From DASVBE01 sp963770375 (GTDB lineage: Bacteria > Actinomycetota > Actinomycetes > Streptosporangiales > Streptosporangiaceae): DNA of 64,000 nucleotides. Both the position numbers and the translations under genes were made by a program. Below are positions 18,801-26,678 of this stretch, piece after piece; positions within the stretch are counted from its first letter, which is position 1; each line of letters starts with the position of its first letter. The notes beneath the pieces are model-generated. The model saw only the letters and a list, made by a program, of their open reading frames with translations, was not told the origin of the DNA and made no database searches. The stretch lies in NCBI GenBank assembly GCA_963770375.1, contig CAVYPM010000020.1, forward strand, positions 62,001-126,000. Reading direction: 5' to 3'.

Positions 18801-18911
18801 CGTCGAGGACGCCGAGCGAACGAATTCGCCCATCTCCTGGAGCCGGGCCATAACGGCCTTGCTCTCTACGCCGAACTCTTTCGCGAGTTCGTATACCCGG
18901 ACCTTCGCCAC
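15870..18911 (-). CDS. infB: translation initiation factor IF-2
   Basis: A 1013-residue initiator-tRNA-binding GTPase. Seen: the N-terminal IF2N domain (MAKVRVYELAKEFGVESKAV), then a low-complexity Pro/Gly/Ala/Arg-rich linker at about 55-420. The GTPase domain follows, with GHVDHGKTKLLDAI near 514 (P-loop), DTPGHEAFTAMRARG near 560 (G3) and AVNKVDKEG near 615 (G4), then domains II-IV ending MREKPRA. The long linker is typical of actinobacterial IF-2. It includes a tandem PASTG repeat encoded at 18491-18568. The GTG at 18911 follows GAGGGAG. It is preceded by ylxR and followed 18 bases later by DUF503. Confidence 0.97.
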   Translation of the reverse strand: MAKVRVYELAKEFGVESKAVMARLQEMGEFVRSASSTIEAPVVRRLKEEFGAKQAQPAKGRAPQRAEPAPAAPEATNGRAPAQAPAPVQAPAPVAPPEPSPAAQAPAVPDSSPAAHPASTGPASTGPASTGPASTGPASPAPAVPPVPPAFGPGQEAAASAAPPARPAPARPSGAPAPGPRPGAPRPGGGQGQGPRPGASSPRNAPRPGPRPGNNPFSSTASGMGSSRGPRPGPGPSGPPGTAAPGGAGPRPSAPGQPGSRRPGDFTPRTGDGARPGGPRPGGPRPSPSSMPPRPVGGRPGGPGGGGPGGRPRGGGRPGGPGGGPGTRPGGRGGPGGGGGGRPGGPGGGGGGGGPRPGMGPARPGGGGRGRSGTQGAFGRPGGRPSRGRKSKKQRRQEFDNMQAPSIGGVSVPRGNGQVIRLSRGASLTDFADKIGVNPASLVQVLFHLGEMVTATASVNDDTLQLLGAELNYTVQVVSPEEEDRELLEAFDIEFGEDEGDEADLMARPPVVTVMGHVDHGKTKLLDAIRNTNLVAHEAGGITQHIGAYQVDTVVDGHDRKITFIDTPGHEAFTAMRARGAETTDLVILVVAADDGVKPQTTEALNHAQAAGVPIVVAVNKVDKEGADPQRVRAQLTEYGLIAEEFGGQNLFVDVSARNGTGISDLLEAVVLTADAELDLRANPKQQAQGVAIEAHLDKGRGPVATVLVQRGTLRVGDSIVCGEAYGRVRAMLDENLDQVGEAPPSRPVEVLGLTGVPGAGDSFLVVDDDRVARQIAERREARERSAMFAQRRPRVTLEDLESALKSGQREELLLIIKGDVSGSVEALEDALLKIDVGEDVVLRVIGRGVGAITQDDVNLAIASEAVILGFNVRPAPRVGELAQREGVDIRYYSVIYQAIEEIEAALKGMLKPEFEEIQLGTAEIREIFRVPRIGNVAGCIVRSGTITRNSKARLVRDGVVVQDSLTVDSLRRFKDDATEVREGFECGIGVGYGDIKVGDVIETFEMREKPRA
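18491..18568. repeat. 15-bp tandem repeat inside infB (PASTG units)
   Basis: About four copies of a 15-base unit, each encoding Pro-Ala-Ser-Thr-Gly on the minus strand, with only one or two base differences between copies. The length is a multiple of three, so copy-number change would keep the infB frame. It lies in the flexible linker of IF-2. Confidence 0.8.
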
Positions 18912-18927
18912 TGCGCTCCCTCTACTC

Positions 18928-18946
18928 GGTCCGGTTTAACCGGACC
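18928..18946. promoter_or_regulatory. 19-base dyad in the infB leader
   Basis: GGTCCGGTT and AACCGGACC flank a single T, 17 bases upstream of the infB GTG. It sits in the 123-base gap between ylxR and infB. As DNA it would be a good protein-binding palindrome; as RNA the one-base loop makes a short hairpin next to the ribosome-binding site. Role is inferred from position only. Confidence 0.4.
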
Positions 18947-19034
18947 AGTCAGCCGGCCCGGGGCAGCGCGTGCTCCGTCCGGCGTCAGCCTCTTCTGTTC
19001 ATCGCCGCATGCTCATCGGGCGCTCATTGCCATC

Positions 19035-19382
19035 TCAGCCTGCTTTCCGTGGCACTGTTCCCGTTCCTGCACGTGCCTGGTCTGGTGGTGGCCCACCGGA
19101 CGTCAATGCCTCAAGATACCCGGCGATCCCGCCGGTCCCCAGCGGACCCGGCAGTCGCAGCGCGCGGATCAGCGCCCGGCGCCGCTGTGCTCGCTCCCAG
19201 CATCCTTGGCTGGGATGCAGGTACGCGCCCCGGCCAGGCATTACGGCCCGAGGGTCGGGGACGATCTCATCCCCGGAGGCCACCAGGCGAAGCAAGTCGG
19301 ACTTGGCCGCGCGGCTCCCGCACCCGACGCATGTCCGGATTACCGGGGTCAGCGCACGGCGCAGCGGGGGCTGCCTGGCCAT
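19035..19382 (-). CDS. ylxR: YlxR family RNA-binding protein
   Basis: A 115-residue protein of the YlxR/RNPM family (DUF448). Seen: PVIRTCVGCGSRAAKSDLLR near residues 13-32 (the Cys-x-x-Cys-Gly signature), DPRAVMPGRGAYLHPSQGCW near 43-62, and a basic stretch QRRRALIRALRL. Family knowledge: encoded between nusA and infB; a Clostridioides homologue binds the RNase P RNA. The tail after residue 80 is longer than usual. The ATG at 19382 falls inside the 3' end of nusA (34-base overlap). Confidence 0.9.
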   Translation of the reverse strand: MARQPPLRRALTPVIRTCVGCGSRAAKSDLLRLVASGDEIVPDPRAVMPGRGAYLHPSQGCWERAQRRRALIRALRLPGPLGTGGIAGYLEALTSGGPPPDQARAGTGTVPRKAG

Positions 19383-20437
19383 TGCGCTCTTAATCCTACA
19401 TTGCCGCGGGGCGTGGGGCGACCGCCCGGCGCGGCGCGTCCGGTCGCGGGCTGGCCGGCCTCGTCGCCGTCCGGGCCGCTGTCCGGCCGGATGTCGATCC
19501 GCCAGCCGGTCAGCCGCGCGGCCAGCCGGGCGTTCTGTCCTTCCTTGCCGATGGCCAGCGACAGCTGGTAGTCCGGCACGATCACCCGGGCCACCCGGGC
19601 CTGCGCGTCGACCACGTCCACCCGCGACACCCGGGCCGGGGACAGCGCGTGCGCCACGAACTGGGCCGGGTCCTCGGAGTAGTCGACGATGTCGATCTTC
19701 TCGCCGTGCAGCTCGGCCATCACGTTGCGGACCCGGCTGCCCATCGGGCCGATGCACGCGCCCTTGGCGTTGACCCCGGGCTGGCGCGAGATGACCGCGA
19801 TCTTGCTGCGGTGGCCGGCCTCGCGGGCGATCGCGGCGATCTCCACCGCGCCCCCGGCGATCTCCGGCACCTCCAGCGAGAACAGCTTCTTGACCAGGTT
19901 CGGGTGGGTCCGCGACAGCGTGACCGACGGCCCCCGGTAGCCCTTCCGCACGTGCAGCACGTAGCACTTCAGCCGCTCGCCGTGCACGTACCGCTCGCCC
20001 GGCACCTGCTCGGTGGGCGGCAGGATGGCCTCGAGCTTGCCCAGGTCGACCAGCACCGCGCGGGGGTCGCTGCCCTGCTGGATCACCCCGGCGACGATGT
20101 CCCCCTCGCGGCCGGCGTACTCCCCGAACGTGAGCTCGTCCTCGGCGTCGCGCAGCCGCTGCAGGATGACCTGCCGCGCGGTGGTTGCGGCGATCCGGCC
20201 GAACCCGGCCGGCGTGTCGTCGAACTCGCGCAGGACCGTGCCGTCCTCGCCGGTCTCCGCGGCCCATACGGTGACGTGGCCGCTGCCCCGGTCGATCTCC
20301 ACGCGGGCGTGCGGCGGGGTGCCGTCGGTGCGGTGATAGGCCATCAGCAGGGCATCCTCGATCGCCTTGATGGCGAGCTCCATCGAGATGTCCTTCTCGG
20401 CCTCCAGGCTGCGCAGCGCGCCCAGGTCAATGTCCAT
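19349..20437 (-). CDS. nusA: transcription termination/antitermination factor NusA
   Basis: A 362-residue RNA polymerase-associated factor. Seen: an N-terminal domain starting DIDLGALRSLEAEKDISME, an S1 domain near residues 130-200 with YAGREGDIVAGVI, and two KH domains including GACIGPMGSRVRNVMAELHGEKIDIV near 240 and LSLAIGKEGQNARLAARLTGW near 315. The short form without C-terminal acidic repeats is normal for actinobacteria. The ATG at 20437 is chosen because the preceding 39 in-frame residues are non-homologous. Overlaps rimP by 11 bases and ylxR by 34. Confidence 0.95.
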   Translation of the reverse strand: MDIDLGALRSLEAEKDISMELAIKAIEDALLMAYHRTDGTPPHARVEIDRGSGHVTVWAAETGEDGTVLREFDDTPAGFGRIAATTARQVILQRLRDAEDELTFGEYAGREGDIVAGVIQQGSDPRAVLVDLGKLEAILPPTEQVPGERYVHGERLKCYVLHVRKGYRGPSVTLSRTHPNLVKKLFSLEVPEIAGGAVEIAAIAREAGHRSKIAVISRQPGVNAKGACIGPMGSRVRNVMAELHGEKIDIVDYSEDPAQFVAHALSPARVSRVDVVDAQARVARVIVPDYQLSLAIGKEGQNARLAARLTGWRIDIRPDSGPDGDEAGQPATGRAAPGGRPTPRGNVGLRAQWPGSPRCAVR

Positions 20438-21011
20438 CGCTGTCTCCCCCGTCCGCATCGGCCGTGACGTGGCCGAACTCCAGGAGTATCTTTCCCGGGC
20501 CAAGCTCGGCGTAGCCGAATTCACGCCTCTGACCGGCCACTTCAAGGACCACACCGGTTTCGCTCGCGGTCAGCACCCGGCCTTCCACCGCGGCTGGCCC
20601 CTTCGGCGTGTCGCCGGCCCGGGACCGGCCGGCCAGCGGCACCCGGACCCGCCGCCCGGCCGCGCGGCGCCAGTGCCGGGGCTCGGTCAGCGGCCGTTCC
20701 GCGCCCGGTGAGGACACCTCGAGCGTGTACGGGGCCTCGCCCATTGCGCCGTTGGCGTCGAGCTCGGCCGACAGGGCCCGGCTGACCTCGGTGATCGCGT
20801 CGAGCGTGACGCCGCCGTCGCCGTCCACGACGACCTTGAGCAGGCGGCGCCGGCCGACCGCGGTGATCCGGACGTTCTCCAGGTCAAGGCCGGCCGCGGT
20901 GACGACCGGCCGGAGCAAGCTGGCGAGCTGAGTGGCGTCCGCGGGGCCCGCAGCGGCTGGGGCATTCCGCGTGCCAGCCCGCGGCGGGCTGTGACGGGAG
21001 CTAGCGTTCAT
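20427..21011 (-). CDS. rimP: ribosome maturation factor RimP
   Basis: A 194-residue factor for 30S assembly. Seen: LRPVVTAAGLDLENVRITAV near residue 34, VDGDGGVTLDAITEVSRALS near 63, and YTLEVSSPGAERPLTEPRHW near 93, the RimP signature. A Pro/Ala-rich N-terminal extension precedes the domain. The ATG at 21011 has GAGGAGGT upstream at ideal spacing; the longer frame start at 21053 does not. First gene of the rimP-nusA-ylxR-infB operon. Confidence 0.93.
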   Translation of the reverse strand: MNASSRHSPPRAGTRNAPAAAGPADATQLASLLRPVVTAAGLDLENVRITAVGRRRLLKVVVDGDGGVTLDAITEVSRALSAELDANGAMGEAPYTLEVSSPGAERPLTEPRHWRRAAGRRVRVPLAGRSRAGDTPKGPAAVEGRVLTASETGVVLEVAGQRREFGYAELGPGKILLEFGHVTADADGGDSDGH

Positions 21012-21131
21012 GACGACCTCCTCGCCAGTGACCTGTGCTGTTGTCCGGTCCATCTAGCCTAGTGGCGGTCGGGGACCTGATCAGCCCATGACCGCCTGTG
21101 GGTGCGTCCGGCCGGCCTTGGTCGTCGCGAG

Positions 21132-21229
21132 CGGCCGACTGCGGGATGCATCGCAAGGCGGAGGAGGAGTCCATAGCGGAGCTATGGGCGACGACGACAA
21201 CGCCGCGAGGCGCCCGCAGTCGGCCGCGC
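21132..21229. repeat. long inverted-repeat element in the rimP / ferritin-like intergenic region
   Basis: A 15-base arm GCGGCCGACTGCGGG (near 21132-21147) is repeated in inverse as CCCGCAGTCGGCCGC (near 21214-21229). The interior contains a second perfect stem, CCATAGC / GCTATGG (near 21170-21187), and paired GGCG/CGCC and GTCGTCG/CGACGAC tracts. It occupies most of a 314-base divergent gap. The nested architecture looks like a REP/BOX-type intergenic repeat or a structured RNA rather than a simple terminator. Confidence 0.65.
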
Positions 21230-21325
21230 AGTAGACCGAAGGCCGGCCGGGCGCACCCGAGGCCAGGTACGCGCCGGGTCGCGGCGGGCACTACGGTGAA
21301 CTCGCCAACCGGAGGGAGAGGCACA

Positions 21326-21850
21326 GTGGCGGACCGGACCCGGCGCGGCGTGCTCGCCGCGGCGGCCAGCCTGCCGCTGCTGGCCGTGTCCGGGTGCAAG
21401 GGCGTCGGCGCGCTGGCCCCGCCGCCCAGGCCGGGCCCTGACGTCGGCGTACTGCGCGCCGCGATCGCGGCCGAGGAGGCCATGATCGCCCGGTACGGCA
21501 CCGCGATCACACGGTTCCCCGGGCTGGCGAAAACGCTGACCGGGCTGCGCGCCGAGCACCGGCTGCACCTCGCCGAGCTGCGCACCCGGCTGGTCATCCC
21601 GCCAGGAAGCCCGTACCGCAGCGGCTTCACCAGCCCCTCGCCCCGCCCGGCGGGCTCGCCGGGCGCCGCCGCGGCGCTGCCGGCCGGCCAGGCCGCGGCC
21701 CTGGATTTCCTGCAGACCGCCGAGGACAGCGCGGCCGCCGCGCTGCTGCGCGGCCTGCCCGCGGTGCCGCCCTCGCTGGCCCAGCTGCTGGCCAGCGTGG
21801 CCGCCTCGGAGAGCACGCACGTCGCCGTGCTGCGGTCCGCAGCGGGTTAG
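21326..21850 (+). CDS. ferritin-like lipoprotein
   Basis: A 174-residue predicted lipoprotein. Seen: a twin-arginine/basic N-terminus (RTRRG), a hydrophobic stretch and the lipobox AVSGC with Cys at residue 24. Helices follow with AAIAAEEAMIARYGTAI and LRAEHRLHLAEL, and a second pair ending ASESTHVAVL, the Glu/His pattern of a four-helix ferritin-like fold. The GTG at 21326 follows GGAGGGAG, overriding the longer frame that would run through the inverted repeat. It precedes a DUF4439 gene by 15 bases; the two probably form an operon. Metal binding is inferred, not shown. Confidence 0.65.
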   Translation: MADRTRRGVLAAAASLPLLAVSGCKGVGALAPPPRPGPDVGVLRAAIAAEEAMIARYGTAITRFPGLAKTLTGLRAEHRLHLAELRTRLVIPPGSPYRSGFTSPSPRPAGSPGAAAALPAGQAAALDFLQTAEDSAAAALLRGLPAVPPSLAQLLASVAASESTHVAVLRSAAG

Positions 21851-21865
21851 GCGCGGGCGGATGTC

Positions 21866-22309
21866 ATGAGCGGGACCGCCGTCGGCCCGGGGACGGTCAG
21901 CGCTCTGCAGGCGGCGCTGGCCGCCGAGCACGCCGCGGTGTACGGGTACGGGGTGGCCGGCGCCTACCTGGACGGCCCGGCCAAGACCACCGCGACCGCG
22001 GACTGGAACGCGCACCAGGTCGCCAGGGACACGCTGGAGGCCATGCTGCGCCAGGCCGGGGCCCAGCCGGTGGCCGCGGCCCCGGCCTACCAGCTGCCGC
22101 ACAAGGTGAACGGCCCGGTCTCGGCCACGGCGCTGGCCGTGCTGCTGGAGAACCGGGTGACCGCGGCCTACCTGGGCGTGGTAGCGGTCAGCGACCCGGC
22201 GGTCCGGCAGTTCGGGGCCCGGGCCATGGCCGCCGCGGCGGGCCGGGCCGCCTCCTGGCGCGGCCGCACGGTCGCCTTCCCCGGCTTCCCGCCCAGCGCC
22301 TTCAGCTGA
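21866..22309 (+). CDS. DUF4439 ferritin-like protein
   Basis: A 147-residue all-helical protein. Seen: LQAALAAEHAAVYGYGVAGAYL at residues 14-35 (Glu-His pair) and NAHQVARDTLEAMLRQAGAQP near 49-69, then the LLENRVTAAYLGVVAVSD helix, which match DUF4439 of the ferritin-like superfamily. No signal peptide. It shares domain logic with the preceding lipoprotein, so the pair may be a cytoplasmic/extracytoplasmic set. Function of DUF4439 is unknown. Confidence 0.75.
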   Translation: MSGTAVGPGTVSALQAALAAEHAAVYGYGVAGAYLDGPAKTTATADWNAHQVARDTLEAMLRQAGAQPVAAAPAYQLPHKVNGPVSATALAVLLENRVTAAYLGVVAVSDPAVRQFGARAMAAAAGRAASWRGRTVAFPGFPPSAFS

Positions 22310-22604
22310 TCAGCCGGCGAACAGGGCTGGTTCCTGCCTCCCCGCCGCGCTTGCGGATTGCAACATGCATCAGGTAATTGGTGAGCTAATCTGGCCGTCG
22401 CTGGACGCCATGCAATCCCGTTGCCACACTGGGCCCACGGCTGCCGGCCACGGGGGCACACGGGGTACTGCTGACGTCCGCCGGCGGCCGCGCGCCACTC
22501 CAGCACGCTGGCACGGCACAGTGCTGCATGCATGATCCAGGGCTGGCACGACACCGTGCCGGCGGAACGTAACGGGCCGGCCCGGCCCGCCCGGGGGGTG
22601 GTAC

Positions 22605-23459
22605 ATGGCAACCGAGCAGAGCCCGACGGTGCGCCGCCGCCGTCTCGCACTGGAGCTGCGCAGGCTCCGCGAGGCCGCCCGGCTGACCTGCGAGGAGGTC
22701 GCGGAGCACCTGGAATGCTCGGCGTCGAAGATCAGCCGGGTGGAGACCGGCCGGGTCTCGGTCTCGCCCCGGGACGTCAGGGACATGCTGGAGCTGTACG
22801 GGGTGACCGGCAAGGAGCGCGACAGCCTGGTCCAGCTCGCCCGGGACTCCCGGCAGAAGGGCTGGTGGCACGCGTACAGCGACCCGCTCAACCCGCAGAT
22901 CAGCACCTACGTGGGGCTGGAGAGCGCGGCCTCGGAGATCCGGGTCTACGAGGTCAGCCTGATCCCCAGCCTGCTGCAGACCGAGGACTACGCCCGGGCC
23001 ATCATCACCTCGGGGATGATGAACGGCACCGGCGACGGCACCGAGCGCAGCGTGGCCCTGCGGATGGCCCGCCAGCCCGCGCTGACCAGGGATGAGCCGC
23101 CGCTGCTGTGGACCGTTCTCGACGAGGCCGCGCTCCGCCGCCGGGTCGGCGGGGCCGAGCTGATGCGGGCCCAGCTCGAGCACGTGCTGGAGCTGGCCAG
23201 CCTGCAGAACGTGGCGCTGCAGGTGATCCCGTTCGGCGCGGGCGCGCACCCGGCCATGGGGCGGCCGTTCGTGATCCTGGTCTTTCCCGAGCGGGTCGAC
23301 CCGGACGTGGTCTACCTGGAGGACCTGACCAGCGCGTTCTACCTGGAGGACACCGACGAGGTGGACCGGTACAACGTGTTCTTCAACCACCTGCGGGCCA
23401 CCGCGCTGTCCTTCGACGACTCCGCCGCGCTGATCACCTCGGTGCTGAAGGACCTGTAG
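22605..23459 (+). CDS. XRE-family regulator with DUF5753 domain
   Basis: A 284-residue DNA-binding protein of the Scr1/DUF5753 type abundant in streptomycetes. Seen: an N-terminal helix-turn-helix (LRRLREAARLTCEEVAEHLE, then CSASKISRVETGRVSVSPRD) at about residues 17-62. The DUF5753 domain at about 95-280 contains PSLLQTEDYARAII and LQVIPFGAGAHPAMGRPFVI. Such regulators usually have a small DUF397 partner next door; none is visible on either side here. The start is ATG with a G-rich upstream stretch. Convergent with the helicase gene 38 bases downstream. Confidence 0.9.
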   Translation: MATEQSPTVRRRRLALELRRLREAARLTCEEVAEHLECSASKISRVETGRVSVSPRDVRDMLELYGVTGKERDSLVQLARDSRQKGWWHAYSDPLNPQISTYVGLESAASEIRVYEVSLIPSLLQTEDYARAIITSGMMNGTGDGTERSVALRMARQPALTRDEPPLLWTVLDEAALRRRVGGAELMRAQLEHVLELASLQNVALQVIPFGAGAHPAMGRPFVILVFPERVDPDVVYLEDLTSAFYLEDTDEVDRYNVFFNHLRATALSFDDSAALITSVLKDL

Positions 23460-23496
23460 CGGGCCGGGCGCGGGCGCGGAGTCAGGCGGGCGCGGG

Positions 23497-25573
23497 TCAG
23501 GCGGCCGCGCGGCCGGCCAGCAGCGGCTCCGGCAGCGGTGCGCTGTGCAGCACGGTCAGCCGGGACACCGCCCGGGTCAGCGCGACGTACAGCCGGTGCA
23601 GCCCGCGGGCCTCCGCGGCCGCGATCCGGCCCGGCTCCACGACGATGACCTGGTCGAACTCCAGGCCCTTGGCGAGCGTGACGGGCACCAGCGTGAGCTG
23701 CGCGGTGATGCCCCCGTCCAGCACCTCGTGCGGCACCTCGGCGGCGGACAGCGCGGCGCTCAGCACGCCGATCTGGTCGTCGGCCGCGATCACCGCGACC
23801 GAGCCCGGCTGGCTCAGCGCGAGGGCGCCGGCCTGCGCGACCGCGGCCGGCAGGCTAGCCGCCGGCACTGCGGTGATGGCCAGCGACCCCGGCTCCTGGC
23901 GGACCGAGCTGGCCGGCGCCAGCCCGGGGGCGATCAGCGGCAGCAGCTGGCTGGCGAAGTCCAGGATCTGCCGCGGCACCCGGTAGCCGGCGGTCAGCTC
24001 CCGCCGCCAGGCCGCGGGCTTGCCCAGGTGGAACAGCAGCTCCTGCCAGCTGGCGGTGGCCCACGCGGTGGTGCCCTGGGCGATGTCGCCGAGCACTGTG
24101 GCCGACCCGGTGGCGCACCGGCGGCCGATCGCCCGGCACTCCATCGCGGACAGGTCCTGCGCCTCGTCCACCACCACGTGCGACAGGCTCGGCGTCCGCT
24201 CGATCAGGTCCCTGGCCTCGTCGATCAGCACCGCGTCGGCCGGTGACCAGCGGGCCGAGCCGGGCCCGCGGGGCGGCACCGGCCAGCGGATCGCGTCCTG
24301 CTCCGCCGCGTCCAGCAGCCCGTCCCCCGCCCGGGCCAGCAGCTCAGGGTCGGACAGCAGGCTGAACACCAGCCGGACCGGGTCGGCTTTGGGCCACATC
24401 TGGTCCACCACGGCGCGCACCGGCCGGGTCCGCCGGACCGCCTCGTGCGTCCGGTCGTCGCAGCTCTCCCCGGCCTCTTCCATCATCGACAGCACCACGT
24501 GCGCGATCCGGTGGGAGAGCATCTCCCGCCCGGTGCCGTACCGGACCCCGCGCTCGCGCAGTTCCGCGGCCAGCTCGGCGAGCTGCCAGGACCCGACCCG
24601 CCACCGGCGCGAGCCGCGGGCCAGCACGAGTGCCTCGGCGGGCTCGGCCAGCCGCTCCCACAGCGCCCGGCGGAGCACCTCGGCCATCCGCGCCTCGCCC
24701 TTGATCCGCGCCGCGGCCGGCTCGATCGGCGGCCCGCACCGGGACGCTGGCCAGCAGGTCGGTGACCGACGACTGGGCCACGTCGAGCTCGCCGAGGGCG
24801 GGCAGCACGTTGCCGATATAGGAGAGAAAGGCCCGGTTCGGGCCGACCACCAGCACGCCGCCGCGGCTCATCCTCTCGCGGTACGCGTACAGCAGGTAGG
24901 CGACCCGGTGCAGGCCCACCGCGGTCTTGCCGGTGCCGGGCGCACCCTGCACGCAGACCGTCTGGTCGGACTCGGCGCGGACGATGTCGTCCTGGTCGGG
25001 CTGGATGGTGGAGACGATGTCGCGCATCGGGCCGGACCGGGGCCGCTCGATCTCGTTCAGCAGGATCTGGCTGACCGCGCCCGCGCCGGGGGCGGCCGGC
25101 CCGGTGAAGTCCTCGTCCTCGAACGCGGTCAGTTCCCCGCCGGAGAAGCCGAACCGGCGGCGGTGCGCCAGGCCCATCGGCTCGGCCGGGCTGGCCCGGT
25201 AGAACGGCCGGGACACCGGGGCCCGCCAGTCGATCACGACCGGGTGGCCGTCCGGGTCGTGCACGTGGCGGCGGCCGATGTGGAACTGCTCGCCGCCGAA
25301 CTCGCCGCCCTGCGCGCGGTCGTAGTCGAGCCGTCCGAAGAACAGTGGCGTGTCCGGCAGGTCGGTCAGGGCCGCGGCCCGGTGGTAGAGGGCGGCCTTG
25401 AGGTACTCCTCGGAGACCGGGTCGCCGCCCAGGGCGCGCAGCGAGAGCACGTCCTCGCGCATCAGCCGGAGAAACTCCCGGGCGGCGGTCAGGTGGGCCC
25501 GCTCGGCGGCGAGCACGGAATCTGGGTCAGCAGCGGGATCTGGGTCGGGGCCGGTGCCGCTGGCCGAGGGCAT
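23497..25573 (-). CDS. HelD-like ATP-dependent helicase, one frame break
   Basis: A UvrD/HelD-like superfamily 1 motor of about 690 residues. Seen: an N-terminal part (EEYLKAALYHRAAALTDLP, IDWRAPVSRPFY), Walker A VQGAPGTGKTAVGLHR near residue 209, Walker B VVDEAQDLS, a motif-V segment TLAKGLEFDQVIVVEP and motif VI LYVALTRAVSRLTVL. The single Rep-like domain and this N-terminus match HelD proteins, which remove RNA polymerase from dead-end complexes. Streptomyces HelR, which displaces rifamycins, is in the same family. The frame breaks once at about 24728-24740: ASVPVR in one frame continues as PPIEPAAARIKGEARMAEVL in another. A plain DNA helicase cannot be ruled out. Confidence 0.85.
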
Positions 25574-25682
25574 GGGGCATCACCTCTATGGCGTGGGGAG
25601 TCGGCACAAGGGCCAAGAGCCTAGCTCACCGCCGGTGATGAGTCACCTGGTTATCGGGAGTGGGCCCCAAACACCGTAACCC

Positions 25683-26678
25683 TTAAGAATCGTGAGCAGG
25701 CGGGGCGGCGGCGGGCTTCCACTGCCAGTGGAAACCGGCGACGGCCCTTTCCAGCGAGCGCAGGAACCGGTGCGCCGAGTGCTCCCGGTCCAGGGTCACC
25801 TCGTCCTGCTCCACGACGTCGCCGTCGACCCCGTCCCACACGGCCCACCACAGCGTCTGCGGCAGCATGCCGGGGTGGAACTCGACCCGCAGGTCGAGGT
25901 TCTCCAGGCGGCGCATGACCGCCCGTCGGTACTGGCGCTCCTGCGGGTCGTCCAGGTTCCCCGGGTACTGGTAGGAGGTCCAGTACTCGAGGGTGAGCGT
26001 CTCGCCCAGGGCCAGGGTCTTGGACAGCGGGATGTCCACCCCGTAGATGCCGTTGCTGATCTTGTACAGCGATCCGGAGACCTCGCCGCAGCCGTGGCCG
26101 GTCTCCAGCGTGACGATGCTCGTGTCGTAGAGGTACGGGATGTGGTCGACGTCGTCCGCGATGGCCTCGATGACCTGCGTGGTCCTGGTCGAGGCGAGCC
26201 GGCCGTCGGGGCCGACGTAGACGTGGTCGTGCATGGACAGGGTCTGGTGCCGGCGCGGGCCCATCACCCTGGCCACCGCGGAGAACGACTCGGGGGACAG
26301 CGGGTTGTCCCCGGCCAGCACGCTGATCGACCGCGACCCGGACCACAGCCGCCACAGCCGTTCCTGCTCCTGGCCGGTCAGCCCGAAGGTGTCGATCAGC
26401 AGCTGGAGCGCGGACCGGCTGACCAGGCGGCCGGACAGGGCCCGCGCGACGGTGTCCTTCAGCTGGTGCGCGACGACGTCGGACGGCCCGGCCGCGCGGG
26501 GGTGGTTCCACAGGTGCTGGGCGACCGCCTCGGCCACGGCCAGCTGGTTGATCGCGCCCGGGCGGAGCCGCACCGCGTGCTGTTCCCACACGCGGCGGTA
26601 GCGGCCCGGCCGGAGCAGTAACTCCCGCAGGTAGCTTGCGGCAGCCCGGCGGCCGAATTCGGAAGGCGCGTCGGTCAC
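25683..26678 (-). CDS. uncharacterised 331-residue protein
   Basis: I do not recognise a family. Seen: an N-terminal helical region (about 1-120) ending FGLTGQEQERLWRLWSGS, reminiscent of helices that follow HTH domains in actinobacterial regulators but with no convincing recognition helix. A C-terminal beta-rich part (about 150-300) follows, with DGRLASTRTTQVIEAIADDV, LETGHGCGEVSGSLYKIS, LTLEYWTSYQYPG and RVEFHPGMLPQTLWWAVW. No membrane segment or signal. The GTG start at 26678 is the first in frame after a low-GC stretch. It precedes helD by 109 bases on the same strand, so co-transcription is possible. Confidence 0.6.
   Translation of the reverse strand: MTDAPSEFGRRAAASYLRELLLRPGRYRRVWEQHAVRLRPGAINQLAVAEAVAQHLWNHPRAAGPSDVVAHQLKDTVARALSGRLVSRSALQLLIDTFGLTGQEQERLWRLWSGSRSISVLAGDNPLSPESFSAVARVMGPRRHQTLSMHDHVYVGPDGRLASTRTTQVIEAIADDVDHIPYLYDTSIVTLETGHGCGEVSGSLYKISNGIYGVDIPLSKTLALGETLTLEYWTSYQYPGNLDDPQERQYRRAVMRRLENLDLRVEFHPGMLPQTLWWAVWDGVDGDVVEQDEVTLDREHSAHRFLRSLERAVAGFHWQWKPAAAPPAHDS

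Noticed and set aside
22310..22604. DUF397 partner of the DUF5753 regulator
   Set aside because: Neither flank of the regulator contains a short open frame with a DUF397-like sequence.
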